This document shows positions 1-9,161 of a DNA stretch of 64,000 nucleotides, piece by piece. The translations under genes were made by a program, and so were the position numbers. The number at the start of each line of letters is the position of its first letter. The stretch's first letter is position 1. The stretch is from CAVTOA01 sp963736285 (GTDB lineage: Bacteria; Actinomycetota; Actinomycetes; Mycobacteriales; QHCE01): contig CAVTOA010000003.1 in NCBI GenBank assembly GCA_963736285.1, positions 1,240,001 to 1,304,000 on the forward strand, written 5' to 3'. Below the pieces are notes generated by a model. It was not told where the DNA came from. It saw only the letters and a program-made list of their open reading frames with translations, and searched no databases.

Positions 1-2
1 AT

Positions 3-1082
3 CGGTTGTACTTCGTCGGATTCGACGTGATCACCGACAGTCGCCAAGAACTAATCGATATGTTGCGCGAATGGACGAATGCTGCTGCGCGAATGACCCA
101 AGGCAAAAGCCTGGGTGGCACAGGAGCGGGGGGAGGTTCGCTGTCGGCGCCGCCTGACGACACTGGCGAGGCGTTGGGACTGCCGCCGTCACAGCTCACC
201 ATTACTGTCGGGTTTGGAACATCTTTCTTCGACAGTCGATTTGGCGTTGCACAGCACCGGCCGCCGGCTTTGGCGGACTTGCCACATTTTGCTGGGGACA
301 ATCTCGATCCAGCACGTTCTGGTGGCGATATTGCGATTCAGGCATGCGCTAACGATCCCCAGGTCGCGGTGCACGCGGTGCGCAACCTTAGCCGTCTGGG
401 ATTTGGCGTGGTCCAAGTCCGTTGGTCCCAGCTGGGCTTCGGGCGCACTTCATCTACGAGTACGAGTCAACAAACACCGCGCAATTTGTTTGGCTTCAAA
501 GATGGCACCGAGAATCTCAAAGCAGAGGATCGGGATTTGATGCGTGATTATGTCTGGGTGCGCGGCGGAGACGGTCCAGCATGGATGGTGGATGGGTCCT
601 ATTTGGTGGCTCGACGCATTCGAATGCACACTGAACAGTGGGATCGGACCTCGTTGCGGGAGCAGCAAAGTATTTTTGGCCGCTTCAAAGACAGCGGTGC
701 CCCGCTTACCGCAACGGATCAGAATCGTCACGAATTCGACCAGCTTAATTTCGACGCATTCGACGCCGACGGCGAGCCCATGATTGCCCACAATTCTCAT
801 GTTCGGTTGGCACACCATGCTCAGAATCACGGCGCTCGAATTCTGCGCCGCGGCTATAACTTCGCTGACGGATCCGATGGGTTGGGGCGGCTCGACGCAG
901 GGCTATTTTTCTTGGCATATCAGCGCGATCCGCGGCGACAATTTGTAGCGATCCAACAAAATCTGGCCCGCATGGACGCGATGAACGAGTATGTCCAGCA
1001 CGTCGGAAGCGCCCTGTTTGCTTGTCCGCCGGGAGTCCACAAAGGTCAGTATTGGGGTCAAGATCTTTTCGCGCGCCACTAG
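3..1082 (+). CDS. efeB: Dyp-type heme peroxidase / deferrochelatase (EfeB-like), 5' partial
   Basis: The reading frame is open to the window edge, so the N-terminus, including any Tat signal peptide, lies outside. The family oxidises substrates with H2O2 and can release iron from heme; members are often exported with an iron uptake system. Seen here: the Dyp signature GFKDGTEN at about residue 160, the candidate heme-ligand region around IAHNSHVRLAH, and the family C-terminal run RRGYNFADG...LFFLAYQRDPRRQF. About 360 residues are visible, against roughly 400-430 for full EfeB proteins. The EfeUO partners, if any, would be upstream. Family assignment is firm; the efeB symbol rather than a generic Dyp peroxidase is inferred. 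Confidence 0.88.
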   Translation, partial: RLYFVGFDVITDSRQELIDMLREWTNAAARMTQGKSLGGTGAGGGSLSAPPDDTGEALGLPPSQLTITVGFGTSFFDSRFGVAQHRPPALADLPHFAGDNLDPARSGGDIAIQACANDPQVAVHAVRNLSRLGFGVVQVRWSQLGFGRTSSTSTSQQTPRNLFGFKDGTENLKAEDRDLMRDYVWVRGGDGPAWMVDGSYLVARRIRMHTEQWDRTSLREQQSIFGRFKDSGAPLTATDQNRHEFDQLNFDAFDADGEPMIAHNSHVRLAHHAQNHGARILRRGYNFADGSDGLGRLDAGLFFLAYQRDPRRQFVAIQQNLARMDAMNEYVQHVGSALFACPPGVHKGQYWGQDLFARH

Positions 1083-1134
1083 CCTTTGAGGTGCACAACG
1101 GGAGGCGCAGTTCTTTGTTGTCGGGTGTTCTGGC

Positions 1135-1968
1135 TTACTTGGTCTCCTGCTCTGCCACCCAGTTAGCCAAGTTGTCTACTCGTTGGGTTGTATCCGACCC
1201 AGCATGGGGACACGCTGGCCCATCGCTCTCGATCGAGACCAGTGCGGCATATCCGGGCCGATACTCAACAAAATAAGGTGCGCCCGAGTCGTAGGTGCAA
1301 GCGCTGGTGTCTGTTTCTGGCGCGGAGCCAGCCATGCCGATCGTGGTGGTGTCCGAATTGGTCACGCCAAACTCTCCAGTTTGGAGATGCTGAGCAGGAC
1401 TGGCGTTCTGGCTGGTGACGCTGCCCCAGCCAGCCATGCGAACCGTTGTGCCGACGCGAGGCGGTGAAGAACTCAAGGGCAAAGGCTCGATCGTGGTGAC
1501 TGACGTGGCGAGCTTGGCGATCGCCACGTCCGCGTCGGGAGATTGCCGTACATCAACGATTTTGGCGACTTCACCGTTGGTGTCGGATAGCCCACTCCGG
1601 CCGATCGTCGCCACCGTCTCATATGGAGGCGCCCCGCTAATGGGCTTGTCTTTCCTGTCGTGAAAACAATGACCGGCAGTGATTATCCATTGTGGAGCAA
1701 CAAGCGCTCCGGAGCAGGCGCTGTCGTAGTGGCCACCGTTGTTTGTCGGAATGTCGTGCATCGTCAGTTGAACGGCAAATTTATATGCGCCTTCTGGAGC
1801 GTTATTTCCATTGGCGATGGCTTGTGCGGGTGCTGAAAGGCCTAGTGTGGCGCACGCGATAGCAATGAGGAATCCTGCCATTGCGCCCATAGCGGAAAGT
1901 GGACTAAAACGTAGTTTCCTGCCATTTTCCACTTGCCCGATGGACGGGCGCCGAAAAAAAGCTTTCAT
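1135..1968 (-). CDS. Secreted trypsin-like serine protease (S1 family)
   Basis: The predicted protein begins with a basic stretch, then a hydrophobic segment ending SAPAQA, a plausible signal peptide with cleavage before the mature region. The catalytic triad is visible: His in ITAGHCF, Asp in DADVAIAKL, Ser in YDSGAPYF, a variant of the usual GDSGGP. Two cysteine pairs sit in chymotrypsin-fold positions (SACSG/GHC and SAC). I chose the ATG at 1968 because it gives a normal signal peptide; in-frame starts at 1986 (ATG) and 2082 (TTG) exist, and none has a strong ribosome site. It is convergent with the peroxidase gene and divergent from the SDR gene. The substrate is unknown. Confidence 0.82.
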   Translation of the reverse strand: MKAFFRRPSIGQVENGRKLRFSPLSAMGAMAGFLIAIACATLGLSAPAQAIANGNNAPEGAYKFAVQLTMHDIPTNNGGHYDSACSGALVAPQWIITAGHCFHDRKDKPISGAPPYETVATIGRSGLSDTNGEVAKIVDVRQSPDADVAIAKLATSVTTIEPLPLSSSPPRVGTTVRMAGWGSVTSQNASPAQHLQTGEFGVTNSDTTTIGMAGSAPETDTSACTYDSGAPYFVEYRPGYAALVSIESDGPACPHAGSDTTQRVDNLANWVAEQETK

Positions 1969-2192
1969 AGGTGTGCACAATGTCATGCTACTAAGCGGTA
2001 CGTCCAATTGTGACTTCAGTGAGCGGGGTTGGTTTTTTAATATGGATAGTTGTCGCCGCGATAGCCCAGTGTCGCCTCGCAAATTGTCGCTCGCGTATTT
2101 TGTGAGTTCTTTCGGGATAATTGATTACCACGATCACGTATAGCTCTTGGCATAAGGCACGAGCGGTGAATGTCAGGCGAGAAGGAGTCTAG

Positions 2193-2936
2193 ATGAAGAT
2201 GCTGGAAGGCAAAGGAGCGCTGGTCACTGGGGGGTCGCGAGGTATTGGCCGGGCAATTGTGCGACGTCTCGCTTCCGAAGGCGCACACGTAGTCTTCAAC
2301 TATGCCAATAGCGCCCCGGCGGCTGCCGAAACCGAGGAGCTAGTGCGTGCCGCGGGTGGACGTGCCCACGCTATTCAAGCTGATCTTTCTGCCGACGGAG
2401 CGGTTAACGCTGTTACCGCTTTCGTTGAAGCGCATCTGGATGGCTTGGACATTTTGATAAACAATGCCGCACTTGATGCGGCCCCGGCCGCCTTCGCCGA
2501 TACCGACGATCTGCTTTATGACCGAACCATGGCGGTGAATGCGCGGGCGCCATTTATGTTCATGCGTTTCGCGTCCCGAAACATGCGAGACAACGGACGC
2601 ATTGTCAACATCTCCAGTATGAATACTGTGCGAACCGCGCCAGGTATTAGTGCATATGCGGCAAGCAAAGGTGCGCTAGAGCAGCTGACCAAAGTTGCCG
2701 CGGCCGAGCTTGGTTCCCGAGGAATCACGGTAAACGCGGTGTGCCCAGGAACTACCGATACCGATCTCCTGCGCCATGCCAACTCTGAGGCGACGCTGGC
2801 ACGGATTCCGAGCATCACCCCATTGGGCCGGCTTGGACAGCCCGACGATATCGCCGACGTCGTCGCAATGCTCGCTGGGCCAGATGCGCGCTGGATCACG
2901 GGGCAGACAGTGCTAGCCACAGGGGGGCTGGTCTAA
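2193..2936 (+). CDS. Short-chain dehydrogenase/reductase, FabG-like
   Basis: Classical SDR of 247 residues. The Rossmann motif TGGSRGIG is near residue 12, NNA of the active-site strand near 90, and Ser-x12-Tyr-x3-Lys appears as ISSMNTVRTAPGISAYAASK near 138-157. The C-terminus has the PGTTDTDL and ITGQTVLATGG segments common to 3-oxoacyl-ACP-reductase-like members, so an NAD(P)H-dependent cytosolic reductase is expected. ATG at 2193 is preceded by GAAGGAG at good distance; a second ATG two codons later is less well placed. The gene stands alone between divergent and convergent neighbours, so the substrate cannot be inferred. Confidence 0.85.
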   Translation: MKMLEGKGALVTGGSRGIGRAIVRRLASEGAHVVFNYANSAPAAAETEELVRAAGGRAHAIQADLSADGAVNAVTAFVEAHLDGLDILINNAALDAAPAAFADTDDLLYDRTMAVNARAPFMFMRFASRNMRDNGRIVNISSMNTVRTAPGISAYAASKGALEQLTKVAAAELGSRGITVNAVCPGTTDTDLLRHANSEATLARIPSITPLGRLGQPDDIADVVAMLAGPDARWITGQTVLATGGLV

Positions 2937-3130
2937 ACAGTGAGAGGATTCAGCTAGCCGCATAGAGAACCGCTGTGCAACCCGACTTCATGCGTGGGTT
3001 CGCATAATGCACAGTGGGGGTCTTATGGAAGCGTCCCCGACCAGCCGAATCGAAGGGCGGCAGCCGACCGGTGGGGGACCGCCTCGTTCTAGCTGAGTAA
3101 GACGCAAGTGGGGCGGTGAAGAAGCCAGTG

Positions 3131-3763
3131 CTAGCTTCCGTGAGTCGTTGCCAGGCCAATGGGGCAGCTCAAACCGTTAGGGCCGTGGTTGCAGTACCCA
3201 TGGGGGTTTTTCTGCAAGTACTGCTGGTGATAGTCCTCGGCTAGGTAAAACTCTGCGAGAGGCTCGATCGTGGCGGTGATGGCACCGTAGCCGGCATTCG
3301 TCAGTACGGGTTGAAATGCCTTACGGCTGGCCTCTGCCTCTGCGCGCTGCTGGTCGGTGGTGGTGTAAATGACTGACCGATACTGCGTTCCGATGTCGTA
3401 ACCCTGACGCATGCCTTGTGTGGGGTCGTGGTTTTCCCAGAAGACCTTCAACAGCTGGGCATACTCCACGTTGGACGGGTCAAATACCACCCTGACGACT
3501 TCGGCGTGACCCGTTGCCCCGCTACACACTTGCTCATAGCTGGGGTTGGCGAGCTTGCCCCCGGCGTAGCCAGCCTGGGTCGAATACACGTGTGGCACTC
3601 GCCAAAACAATTGTTCGGCACCCCAAAAACATCCCATACCGAAAACCGCGGTCTGCATGCCTTCTGGCCACGGTCCGGTGAGCTCGGTACCCAGCACTGT
3701 GTGTCGACTATCCCGGGTCGGAAAATCAGAACGAACGCCGTTAAGTCGGTTAAACAACGTCAT
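3131..3763 (-). CDS. msrA: Peptide methionine (S)-S-oxide reductase MsrA
   Basis: Repairs oxidised methionine in proteins by reducing the S-sulfoxide. The catalytic cysteine motif GCFWG is near residue 44, followed by the family run STQAGYAGG, YEQVCSGATGHAEVV, FWENHDPTQ and GTQYRSVIYT. The length of 210 residues matches actinobacterial MsrA with a short N-terminal extension. The C-terminal tail has a cysteine (NGLSCPIG) and another just before it (GYCNHG), placed as the resolving cysteines of multi-Cys MsrA. The gene runs divergently from metB, with 39 bp between starts. Confidence 0.95.
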   Translation of the reverse strand: MTLFNRLNGVRSDFPTRDSRHTVLGTELTGPWPEGMQTAVFGMGCFWGAEQLFWRVPHVYSTQAGYAGGKLANPSYEQVCSGATGHAEVVRVVFDPSNVEYAQLLKVFWENHDPTQGMRQGYDIGTQYRSVIYTTTDQQRAEAEASRKAFQPVLTNAGYGAITATIEPLAEFYLAEDYHQQYLQKNPHGYCNHGPNGLSCPIGLATTHGS

Positions 3764-3802
3764 ACCTCGAGGCTAGCTCGGCGTGCCAGTTAGTGTCTGA
3801 GC

Positions 3803-4984
3803 ATGACCGCAGCTAAGAAGTCTCGTCCGTCAGATGAACTGCCTGGCACGGGTTTTGCGACTCGCGCTATTCATGCTGGCCAGGATCCTGATCCCACAAC
3901 GGGCGCGGTTGTTCCGCCGATCTACCAGGTCTCCACCTTTAAGCAAGACGGAGTGGGCGGCCTGCGCGGCGGTTACGAATACAGCCGCAGTGGCAATCCC
4001 ACTCGGGCAGCGTTAGAGGAGTGCCTGGCGGCACTAGAAGGCGCACGGTGTGGCTTGGCTTTTACGTCGGGTCTCGCAGCCGAAGATGCGGTACTGCGGG
4101 CGATCTGCCGCCCGGGGGACCATCTGGTGCTCGGCAACGACGCGTACGGTGGCACATTTCGCCTTATCGACAAGGTGTTCCGCCCATGGGGGCTCGAGCA
4201 CTCCACAGTGGACCTCAGTGATGCCGAGGCCGTGCGGTCTGTGATCCGCCCGAGCACGAAGCTGATCTGGTGTGAGACGCCGTCTAATCCGTTGCTGGGT
4301 GTCGTCGATATCGCTGGGTTGGCGGGTGTGGCTCACGAGCATGGCGCGCGGTTGGTCGTCGATAACACCTTCGCCTCTCCCTATCTCCAGCAACCATTGG
4401 CGCTCGGTGCGGACGTCGTGGCGCATTCGTCGACTAAATACCTTGGAGGACACTCCGATGTGGTCGGTGGAGCCTTGATGCTCAACGACGAAGCGCTCGG
4501 TAAACAACTACGGTTTCATCAGAACTCGTCGGGTGCGGCAGCCGGTCCATTTGACGCGTGGCTGACATTGCGCGGCATCAAGACGTTGGCGGTGCGAATG
4601 GAGCGGCACAGCGACAACGCGGAGTACATAGCTCAGCTGCTCGCCACCCATCCGAGAGTCACCCGGGTGTACTACCCGGGCCTGGCGAGTCATCCGGGTC
4701 ATGAGGTAGCTCTCAAGCAAATGCGGCGCTTCGGCGGCATGCTCAGTTTCCAAGTTGCCGGTGGACGTGAACAAGCTCTCCGAGTGTGTGGCGCAACGAC
4801 CCTCTTTACGCTTGCTGAGTCACTGGGGGGAGTGGAGTCGCTGATAGAACATCCGGCGCAGATGACCCACGCCTCCGTGGCGGGTTCTGCGCTAGAGGTG
4901 CCTGACGATCTCGTGCGGGTCTCAGTCGGGATTGAGGACGTTGAGGACCTCGCCGCCGACCTCCAGCGCGCCCTCACCCGGTGA
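3803..4984 (+). CDS. metB: Cystathionine gamma-synthase (PLP enzyme)
   Basis: A 393-residue Cys/Met-metabolism PLP enzyme. It condenses an activated homoserine with cysteine to give cystathionine in the transsulfuration route to methionine. The PLP-lysine motif HSSTKYLGGHSDVVGG is near residue 208, and the family motifs YEYSRSGNPTR, SGLAAEDA, WCETPSNP and VVDNTFASP are present. The end GGVESLIEHPAQMTHAS fits cystathionine synthase/lyase enzymes; gamma-lyase activity cannot be excluded. Its position one gene away from greA and mca matches the metB (Rv1079) region of mycobacteria, as I recall it. The gene ends at a block of TGACCGGTC repeats. Confidence 0.92.
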   Translation: MTAAKKSRPSDELPGTGFATRAIHAGQDPDPTTGAVVPPIYQVSTFKQDGVGGLRGGYEYSRSGNPTRAALEECLAALEGARCGLAFTSGLAAEDAVLRAICRPGDHLVLGNDAYGGTFRLIDKVFRPWGLEHSTVDLSDAEAVRSVIRPSTKLIWCETPSNPLLGVVDIAGLAGVAHEHGARLVVDNTFASPYLQQPLALGADVVAHSSTKYLGGHSDVVGGALMLNDEALGKQLRFHQNSSGAAAGPFDAWLTLRGIKTLAVRMERHSDNAEYIAQLLATHPRVTRVYYPGLASHPGHEVALKQMRRFGGMLSFQVAGGREQALRVCGATTLFTLAESLGGVESLIEHPAQMTHASVAGSALEVPDDLVRVSVGIEDVEDLAADLQRALTR

Positions 4985-5005
4985 CTGTGACCGCGCACTG
5001 ACCAG

Positions 5006-5157
5006 CGCGTTCGGGCGCGTTCGGGCGCGTTCCCGCGAGCTCCCGGGTTGCTGACCGGTCGTTTTGCCCGCGTGTTCCCGGCTATTTGACCGGTCGTTTT
5101 GCCCGCGTGTTCCCGGCTATTTGACCGGTCAGCGCAAGGAGGTGGGGCTGACCGGTC
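5006..5157. repeat. Tandem intergenic repeats with TGACCGGTC boxes
   Basis: Lies between convergent metB and the DUF2269-like gene. It starts with a short GCGCGTTCGG iteration, then two adjacent identical 35-bp units (5052-5086 and 5087-5121), each opening with TGACCGGTCGTTTTGCCC. Two further TGACCGGTC boxes follow at 5122 and 5149. The boxes are those of the palindrome family found at 32.2, 33.3, 34.4, 52.8 and 61.2 kb, but here the interior differs and is tandemly duplicated. It could act in transcript termination for both flanking genes. Confidence 0.85.
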
Positions 5158-5200
5158 AAAGCACGGTGGAAACGCGGTGCGGATCACCGGTCATGCGTGG

Positions 5201-5845
5201 TTAGTGGAAGGGCTTTAGCACCATAAGCGCTGTGACAGCCAGCAACAGCACCGCGCTGATTCCGCTCGAGGCAGCGATACGTCCGTATTGGGTGTGCACC
5301 CGGTCTCTTCCCGACTGGGGTTGTGGCCAGGTGCGTGGCCCGCTCTGCGAGGCCTTGTCTGCATCTGCATCTGCATGGGGAGAGGTTTGCTGATCTGCGA
5401 GGGGCTCGGATTCGGATACAGGGGTAGCTTTCGGCTCACGTCCGGTCGACTTGCCGGAATTGGCAGGGTCTTGGCTTTCCGGCGCGGTGTGTTCGTCGGT
5501 TGAACCAGCGTTCTGTCCGGCCAGAATCTTTGCCGCCTTATTCAGCGCGGGAGACGTGACGAGCAAGGCCAAGATAAAGGCGATGACAAACAGCGTCATC
5601 GAAATGACCACCCAGGTGGTACCGAAGTCGAAACGAGAATTGCTCAGCACCCACATTCCAAACACGACAGTGATGAGCGCTAGCAGCGTGAATAGCCTGG
5701 TGCTACGGGCGGCTGAGCGGATCGCGGTGACGTCTCCGCGTCGTACTGCTCGTAGGCCAGCCATGGGGGCGAGAACGAATGGACCGGTTAAGAAAACCGC
5801 GGCGATGACATGAAGCATCAGCGAGAAGTTGTACATATAGGACAC
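5201..5845 (-). CDS. Integral membrane protein, DUF2269-like
   Basis: 214 residues. The N-terminal two thirds contain about four hydrophobic helices (residues near 10-28, 50-66, 77-97 and a final one near 190-208). Between the last two is a long polar, Ser/Pro/Glu-rich linker. The N-terminus (MYNFSLMLHVIAAVFLTGP) resembles small predicted membrane proteins of the DUF2269 group, which have no established reaction. It is convergent with metB and divergent from ilvA. No catalytic motif is seen, and the family link is from memory. Confidence 0.7.
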   Translation of the reverse strand: MSYMYNFSLMLHVIAAVFLTGPFVLAPMAGLRAVRRGDVTAIRSAARSTRLFTLLALITVVFGMWVLSNSRFDFGTTWVVISMTLFVIAFILALLVTSPALNKAAKILAGQNAGSTDEHTAPESQDPANSGKSTGREPKATPVSESEPLADQQTSPHADADADKASQSGPRTWPQPQSGRDRVHTQYGRIAASSGISAVLLLAVTALMVLKPFH

Positions 5846-5907
5846 CGTAAGGCCTGCTCGTTGATAGGGACAATGCGAGAACCGGTGTGGCGTGGCACGA
5901 TCTAGTC

Positions 5908-7167
5908 ATGTCGCTACCTGCTGGATCCGCATCCACGGCCATTCCTCAAGCCGACGCCGCTCCATTGGTCACGCTCGAGGACGTTCAAAAAGCGCGCACA
6001 CTGCTAGAAGGCGTGGTGCACACCACGCCGTTGGAGGAGTCAGCTGCCCTCACCGCCAAGCTGGGCGGGCCGGTCTATTTCAAGTGCGAAAACTTGCAGC
6101 GAGCCGGATCATTCAAAGTCCGGGGCGCCTATGTGCGCTTGGCGCGGTTATCGCCAGAGGAGCGAGCCCGTGGAGTAGTGGCCGCGAGCGCGGGTAATCA
6201 TGCACAAGGTGTGGCGCTCGCCGCCGGTGTTCTCAACATCGAATCCACGGTCTATATGCCGCAAACCGCGCCGTTGCCTAAGGTCACCGCGACTCGTTCG
6301 TACGGGGCGAAGGTCGAGCTGGTGGGCGATTCGGTAGACGAAGCGCTCGTTGCCGCTGCTGAGCACGCAGAGCGCACTGGCGCGGTGTTTGTGCACCCAT
6401 TCGACCACCGTGATGTCATTGCTGGCCAAGGCAGTCTCGCGTTGGAGATCATGGAGCAGTGCCCTGAAGTCAAGACTGTTGTCGCCGCCGTCGGTGGCGG
6501 TGGGCTGCTCTCCGGGATCTTGGCGGCGGTCAAGGGGATCAGTCCAGAGACCAAGGTCATTGGGGTGCAAGCGGAGGGCGCGGCCGCTTTTCCGCCTTCG
6601 TTGATGGCGGGGCATCCGGTCGCCTTGCCGCAGTTGAGCACTATCGCCGACGGAATCGCGGTGGGCCACCCAGGCGAGCTCACTTTTTCCCACATCAGCC
6701 AGCTTGCCGATGGTGTTACCACCGTGTCGGAAGAAGACTTGTCGAGAGCGCTGTTGTTCTGTCTGGAGCGCTCCAAGCTAGTGGTGGAGCCCGCCGGTGC
6801 CGTAGGTGTGGCGGCGCTACTGGCCGACCCGCACAAATTTGAACCCCCGGTCGTTGCGGTGCTCTCTGGCGGGAACATGGATCCGTTGCTGATGCTGCGA
6901 GTGATCGAGCATGGCATGGCGTCGGCCGGCCGGTATCTGCATTTCTCGGTGCGAGCGGTCGATCGTCCCGGAAGCTTGGCAGCGTTGCTCGGAAAAATTG
7001 CCGCCGAAGGCGTCAATGTGTTGGACGTAGAGCATTTCCGTCACAATTCCAGGCTGCCGCTGGGCGCGACGGAGATTTTCCTCAGTGTGGAGACGAAGGG
7101 CAGTGAGCACTCCGAACGGTTGCTCACTGCCCTTCGCGCGGCAGGTTACCCAGTGACGCCGCTCTAA
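5908..7167 (+). CDS. ilvA: Threonine ammonia-lyase with C-terminal ACT domain
   Basis: PLP-dependent deamination of threonine to 2-oxobutanoate, the entry to isoleucine synthesis or threonine breakdown. PLP lysine is in GSFKVRGA near residue 68, the glycine loop VGGGGLLSG near 195, and SAGNHAQGVA near 93. The last roughly 75 residues (FSVRAVDRPGSLAALLGKI onward) form one ACT domain, as in the short two-domain type rather than the long IlvA with two ACT-like repeats. I prefer ATG 5908 over an upstream GTG at 5887, because the seven extra codons have no similarity to the family. ilvA near metB and greA is common in actinobacteria. Confidence 0.9.
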   Translation: MSLPAGSASTAIPQADAAPLVTLEDVQKARTLLEGVVHTTPLEESAALTAKLGGPVYFKCENLQRAGSFKVRGAYVRLARLSPEERARGVVAASAGNHAQGVALAAGVLNIESTVYMPQTAPLPKVTATRSYGAKVELVGDSVDEALVAAAEHAERTGAVFVHPFDHRDVIAGQGSLALEIMEQCPEVKTVVAAVGGGGLLSGILAAVKGISPETKVIGVQAEGAAAFPPSLMAGHPVALPQLSTIADGIAVGHPGELTFSHISQLADGVTTVSEEDLSRALLFCLERSKLVVEPAGAVGVAALLADPHKFEPPVVAVLSGGNMDPLLMLRVIEHGMASAGRYLHFSVRAVDRPGSLAALLGKIAAEGVNVLDVEHFRHNSRLPLGATEIFLSVETKGSEHSERLLTALRAAGYPVTPL

Positions 7168-7182
7168 GGTTCGGGTAGGTTC

Positions 7183-7680
7183 TCAGCCGGTAAATGTCTC
7201 AATTTTGACGACGGTGACCTGGATGGTGGCTCCCGTGGGTGCCTCGTAGTTCACGGTGTCGCCAGCCTTGTGGTCCAAGATGGCAGCGCCAAGCGCAGAC
7301 CCCGGCGAGTAGACGGTCAGGTCTGTGGTCGCGCTTATCTCGCGCGAGCCGAGTAAGAACTTCTCGGTGTCGTCATCGTCGTCGAATCGGACTGTGACGA
7401 CAACGCCCGGAATGACTGTGGTGGCGCTGGTGGGTGGCTCGCCTACTTGCGCCTTGCGCAGGAGCTCCTCCAGTTGACGAATGCGCGCTTCTTCCTTGCC
7501 TTGCTCTTCTTTTGCTGCGTGGTAGCCACCGTTTTCCCGGAGATCGCCTTCTTCGCGTCGCTCGTTGATTTCGGCGGCCATCACGGGACGATGAGCGATG
7601 AGCTCCGCTAGCTCAGCCGCCAGGCGGTCATAGGCCTCCTGCGTGAGCCAGGTGACTTGTGCCTCGTCGGTTGTGGACAT
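7183..7680 (-). CDS. greA: Transcription elongation factor GreA
   Basis: A 165-residue Gre factor that rescues backtracked RNA polymerase by stimulating transcript cleavage. The N-terminal coiled-coil finger (LTQEAYDRLAAELAELI to RIRQLEELL) carries the acidic tip REEGDLRENGGYHAAKEEQ, and the C-terminal FKBP-like half begins near VVTVRFD. Start at ATG 7680 is fixed by GAGGAG just upstream; the frame is open further but without a ribosome site. greA adjacent to mca and a small membrane-protein gene reproduces the mycobacterial Rv1080c-Rv1082 cluster. Confidence 0.95.
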   Translation of the reverse strand: MSTTDEAQVTWLTQEAYDRLAAELAELIAHRPVMAAEINERREEGDLRENGGYHAAKEEQGKEEARIRQLEELLRKAQVGEPPTSATTVIPGVVVTVRFDDDDDTEKFLLGSREISATTDLTVYSPGSALGAAILDHKAGDTVNYEAPTGATIQVTVVKIETFTG

Positions 7681-8288
7681 GGGATGCTCCTCAGGTGGTC
7701 GGGGACAGATATGTATTGATTCGGTCATATATGCGTATTGCGGAAATTTACTAGCGTAGTGACGTGAACTCGTCAAGAAACAGCAAACAGAAAGGGGACC
7801 AAATTGTGGAACCGTCGCTGGCTATAACACAGCGTCGCTCAAAGTTGCGTAGCAACCACAATGAGGTTCTTTGGGTAGCCGCGGGGGCGGACCCAAGACG
7901 GTGCCCCATCGCTTTACCGCGCGAAAACAGTTGCCGCCTTCGGAAATATTCGCAGCCTTGCAGCAACGCCTGAGCAACCTCAGACGTGCTGTGAAAGCAG
8001 CACCTTCCCGCACTAGGGCCCCCGCTTCGTATCTCTTCGCTGTCAAATGTACCGTCTGCGCTCCGTGCCGCTGTGGCGGTTACTCGGCGCGCAGTCCCGC
8101 ACAGTATCCCAACTGGGGTGTACGAGGCCAGCGAAAAGCCGCGCCCAGTGCGGGCTTCTTATGGTCGGGTTTAGGCTTGAGGCAATGGTTTCGCTCTCAC
8201 GCTTAAGCGGACAACACGGGAAGTCAGTAGCGCATAACCGTGCGGCATGCGCCCGCGAGTTCGCTATCCAGACAGACAAGGAGCTGCA
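7681..8288. other. Divergent intergenic region between greA and mca
   Basis: About 600 bp that must hold the promoters of greA (leftward) and mca (rightward). The greA-proximal part is relatively AT-rich. A GTG at 7806 has a good AGGGGA site and a 55-codon frame, but composition and sequence give no sign of a real protein. I see no RNA gene, long palindrome or repeat. Confidence 0.5.
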
Positions 8289-9161
8289 TTGTCTGAGCAG
8301 CTGCGGTTAATGGCCGTGCATGCCCATCCTGACGACGAGTCCAGCAAAGGCGCGGCGACTATGGCCAGGTATGTGGCCGAGGGTGCCGACGTCATGGTGG
8401 TCACGTGCACGGGGGGAGAGCGCGGTGATGTGCTTAACCCGAAACTCGACCGCCCCGAAGTATGGGCAAACATTGGCGAGATTCGGCGAAAAGAGATGGA
8501 TCGTGCGCGGGAAATAATCGGCTTCCGCCAACGGTGGCTGGGCTTCGTCGACTCTGGCATGCCGGCCGATGAGCTCCCGGAGGGGTGCTTTGCGATCCAG
8601 CCGCTTGAGCTCGCCACGGAACCGTTGGTTGCCATCATGCGAGAGTTCCGACCGCACGTCGTGCTCACCTATGACGAAAACGGCGGTTACCCGCATCCAG
8701 ATCACATCATGTGTCACAAAGTGTCGGCTGCCGCCTTTGAGGCTTCCGGCGACCCGTCTCTTCACCCAGACTCCGGCGAGCCGTGGCAGCCGTTGAAGCT
8801 CTACTACCACATGTCCATGAGCCGAAGCCGTATCGTGGCCTTCCACGAAGCGTTGATCGAGGCTGGCCGCGAATCTCCGTTTGCCGAATGGGTGGGCACG
8901 TTCAAACAGTCTGACGTTGACGAAGTCGCGGCGCGGGTCACCACACGTATTGAGTGCGCTGACTATTACGAGCTGCGTGACGATGCGTTGCGGGCACATG
9001 AGACTCAAGTCGACCCGGAGGGCATGTGGTTCGCGGTGCCCATGGAAATGCAGCGAAAAAACTGGTCTACCGAGGATTATCAGCTTGCGCGGTCACTAGT
9101 GGATATAGCCACTCCTGAGGACGACCTGTTTGCGGGGATACGGGAGAAGGTTGTGGCATGA
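8289..9161 (+). CDS. mca: Mycothiol S-conjugate amidase
   Basis: Cleaves mycothiol S-conjugates of electrophiles to a mercapturic acid and GlcN-Ins, the detoxification arm of mycothiol metabolism. It is a zinc LmbE-type deacetylase: HAHPDDESSKGAATMARY near residue 10 and HPDH near 134 supply metal ligands. TCTGGERGDVLNP and MWFAVPMEMQRK are Mca-specific rather than MshB-like. I chose the TTG start at 8289 because AGGAG precedes it and it gives MSEQLRLMAVHAH, matching family N-termini; the frame reaches back to 8247. Its stop overlaps the next start by 4 bp (ATGA). Confidence 0.94.
   Translation: MSEQLRLMAVHAHPDDESSKGAATMARYVAEGADVMVVTCTGGERGDVLNPKLDRPEVWANIGEIRRKEMDRAREIIGFRQRWLGFVDSGMPADELPEGCFAIQPLELATEPLVAIMREFRPHVVLTYDENGGYPHPDHIMCHKVSAAAFEASGDPSLHPDSGEPWQPLKLYYHMSMSRSRIVAFHEALIEAGRESPFAEWVGTFKQSDVDEVAARVTTRIECADYYELRDDALRAHETQVDPEGMWFAVPMEMQRKNWSTEDYQLARSLVDIATPEDDLFAGIREKVVA

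Noticed and set aside
7806..7973. 55-codon frame with GTG start and good AGGGGA site between greA and mca
   Set aside because: No recognisable sequence, unbiased composition and no companion; a chance frame is more likely.
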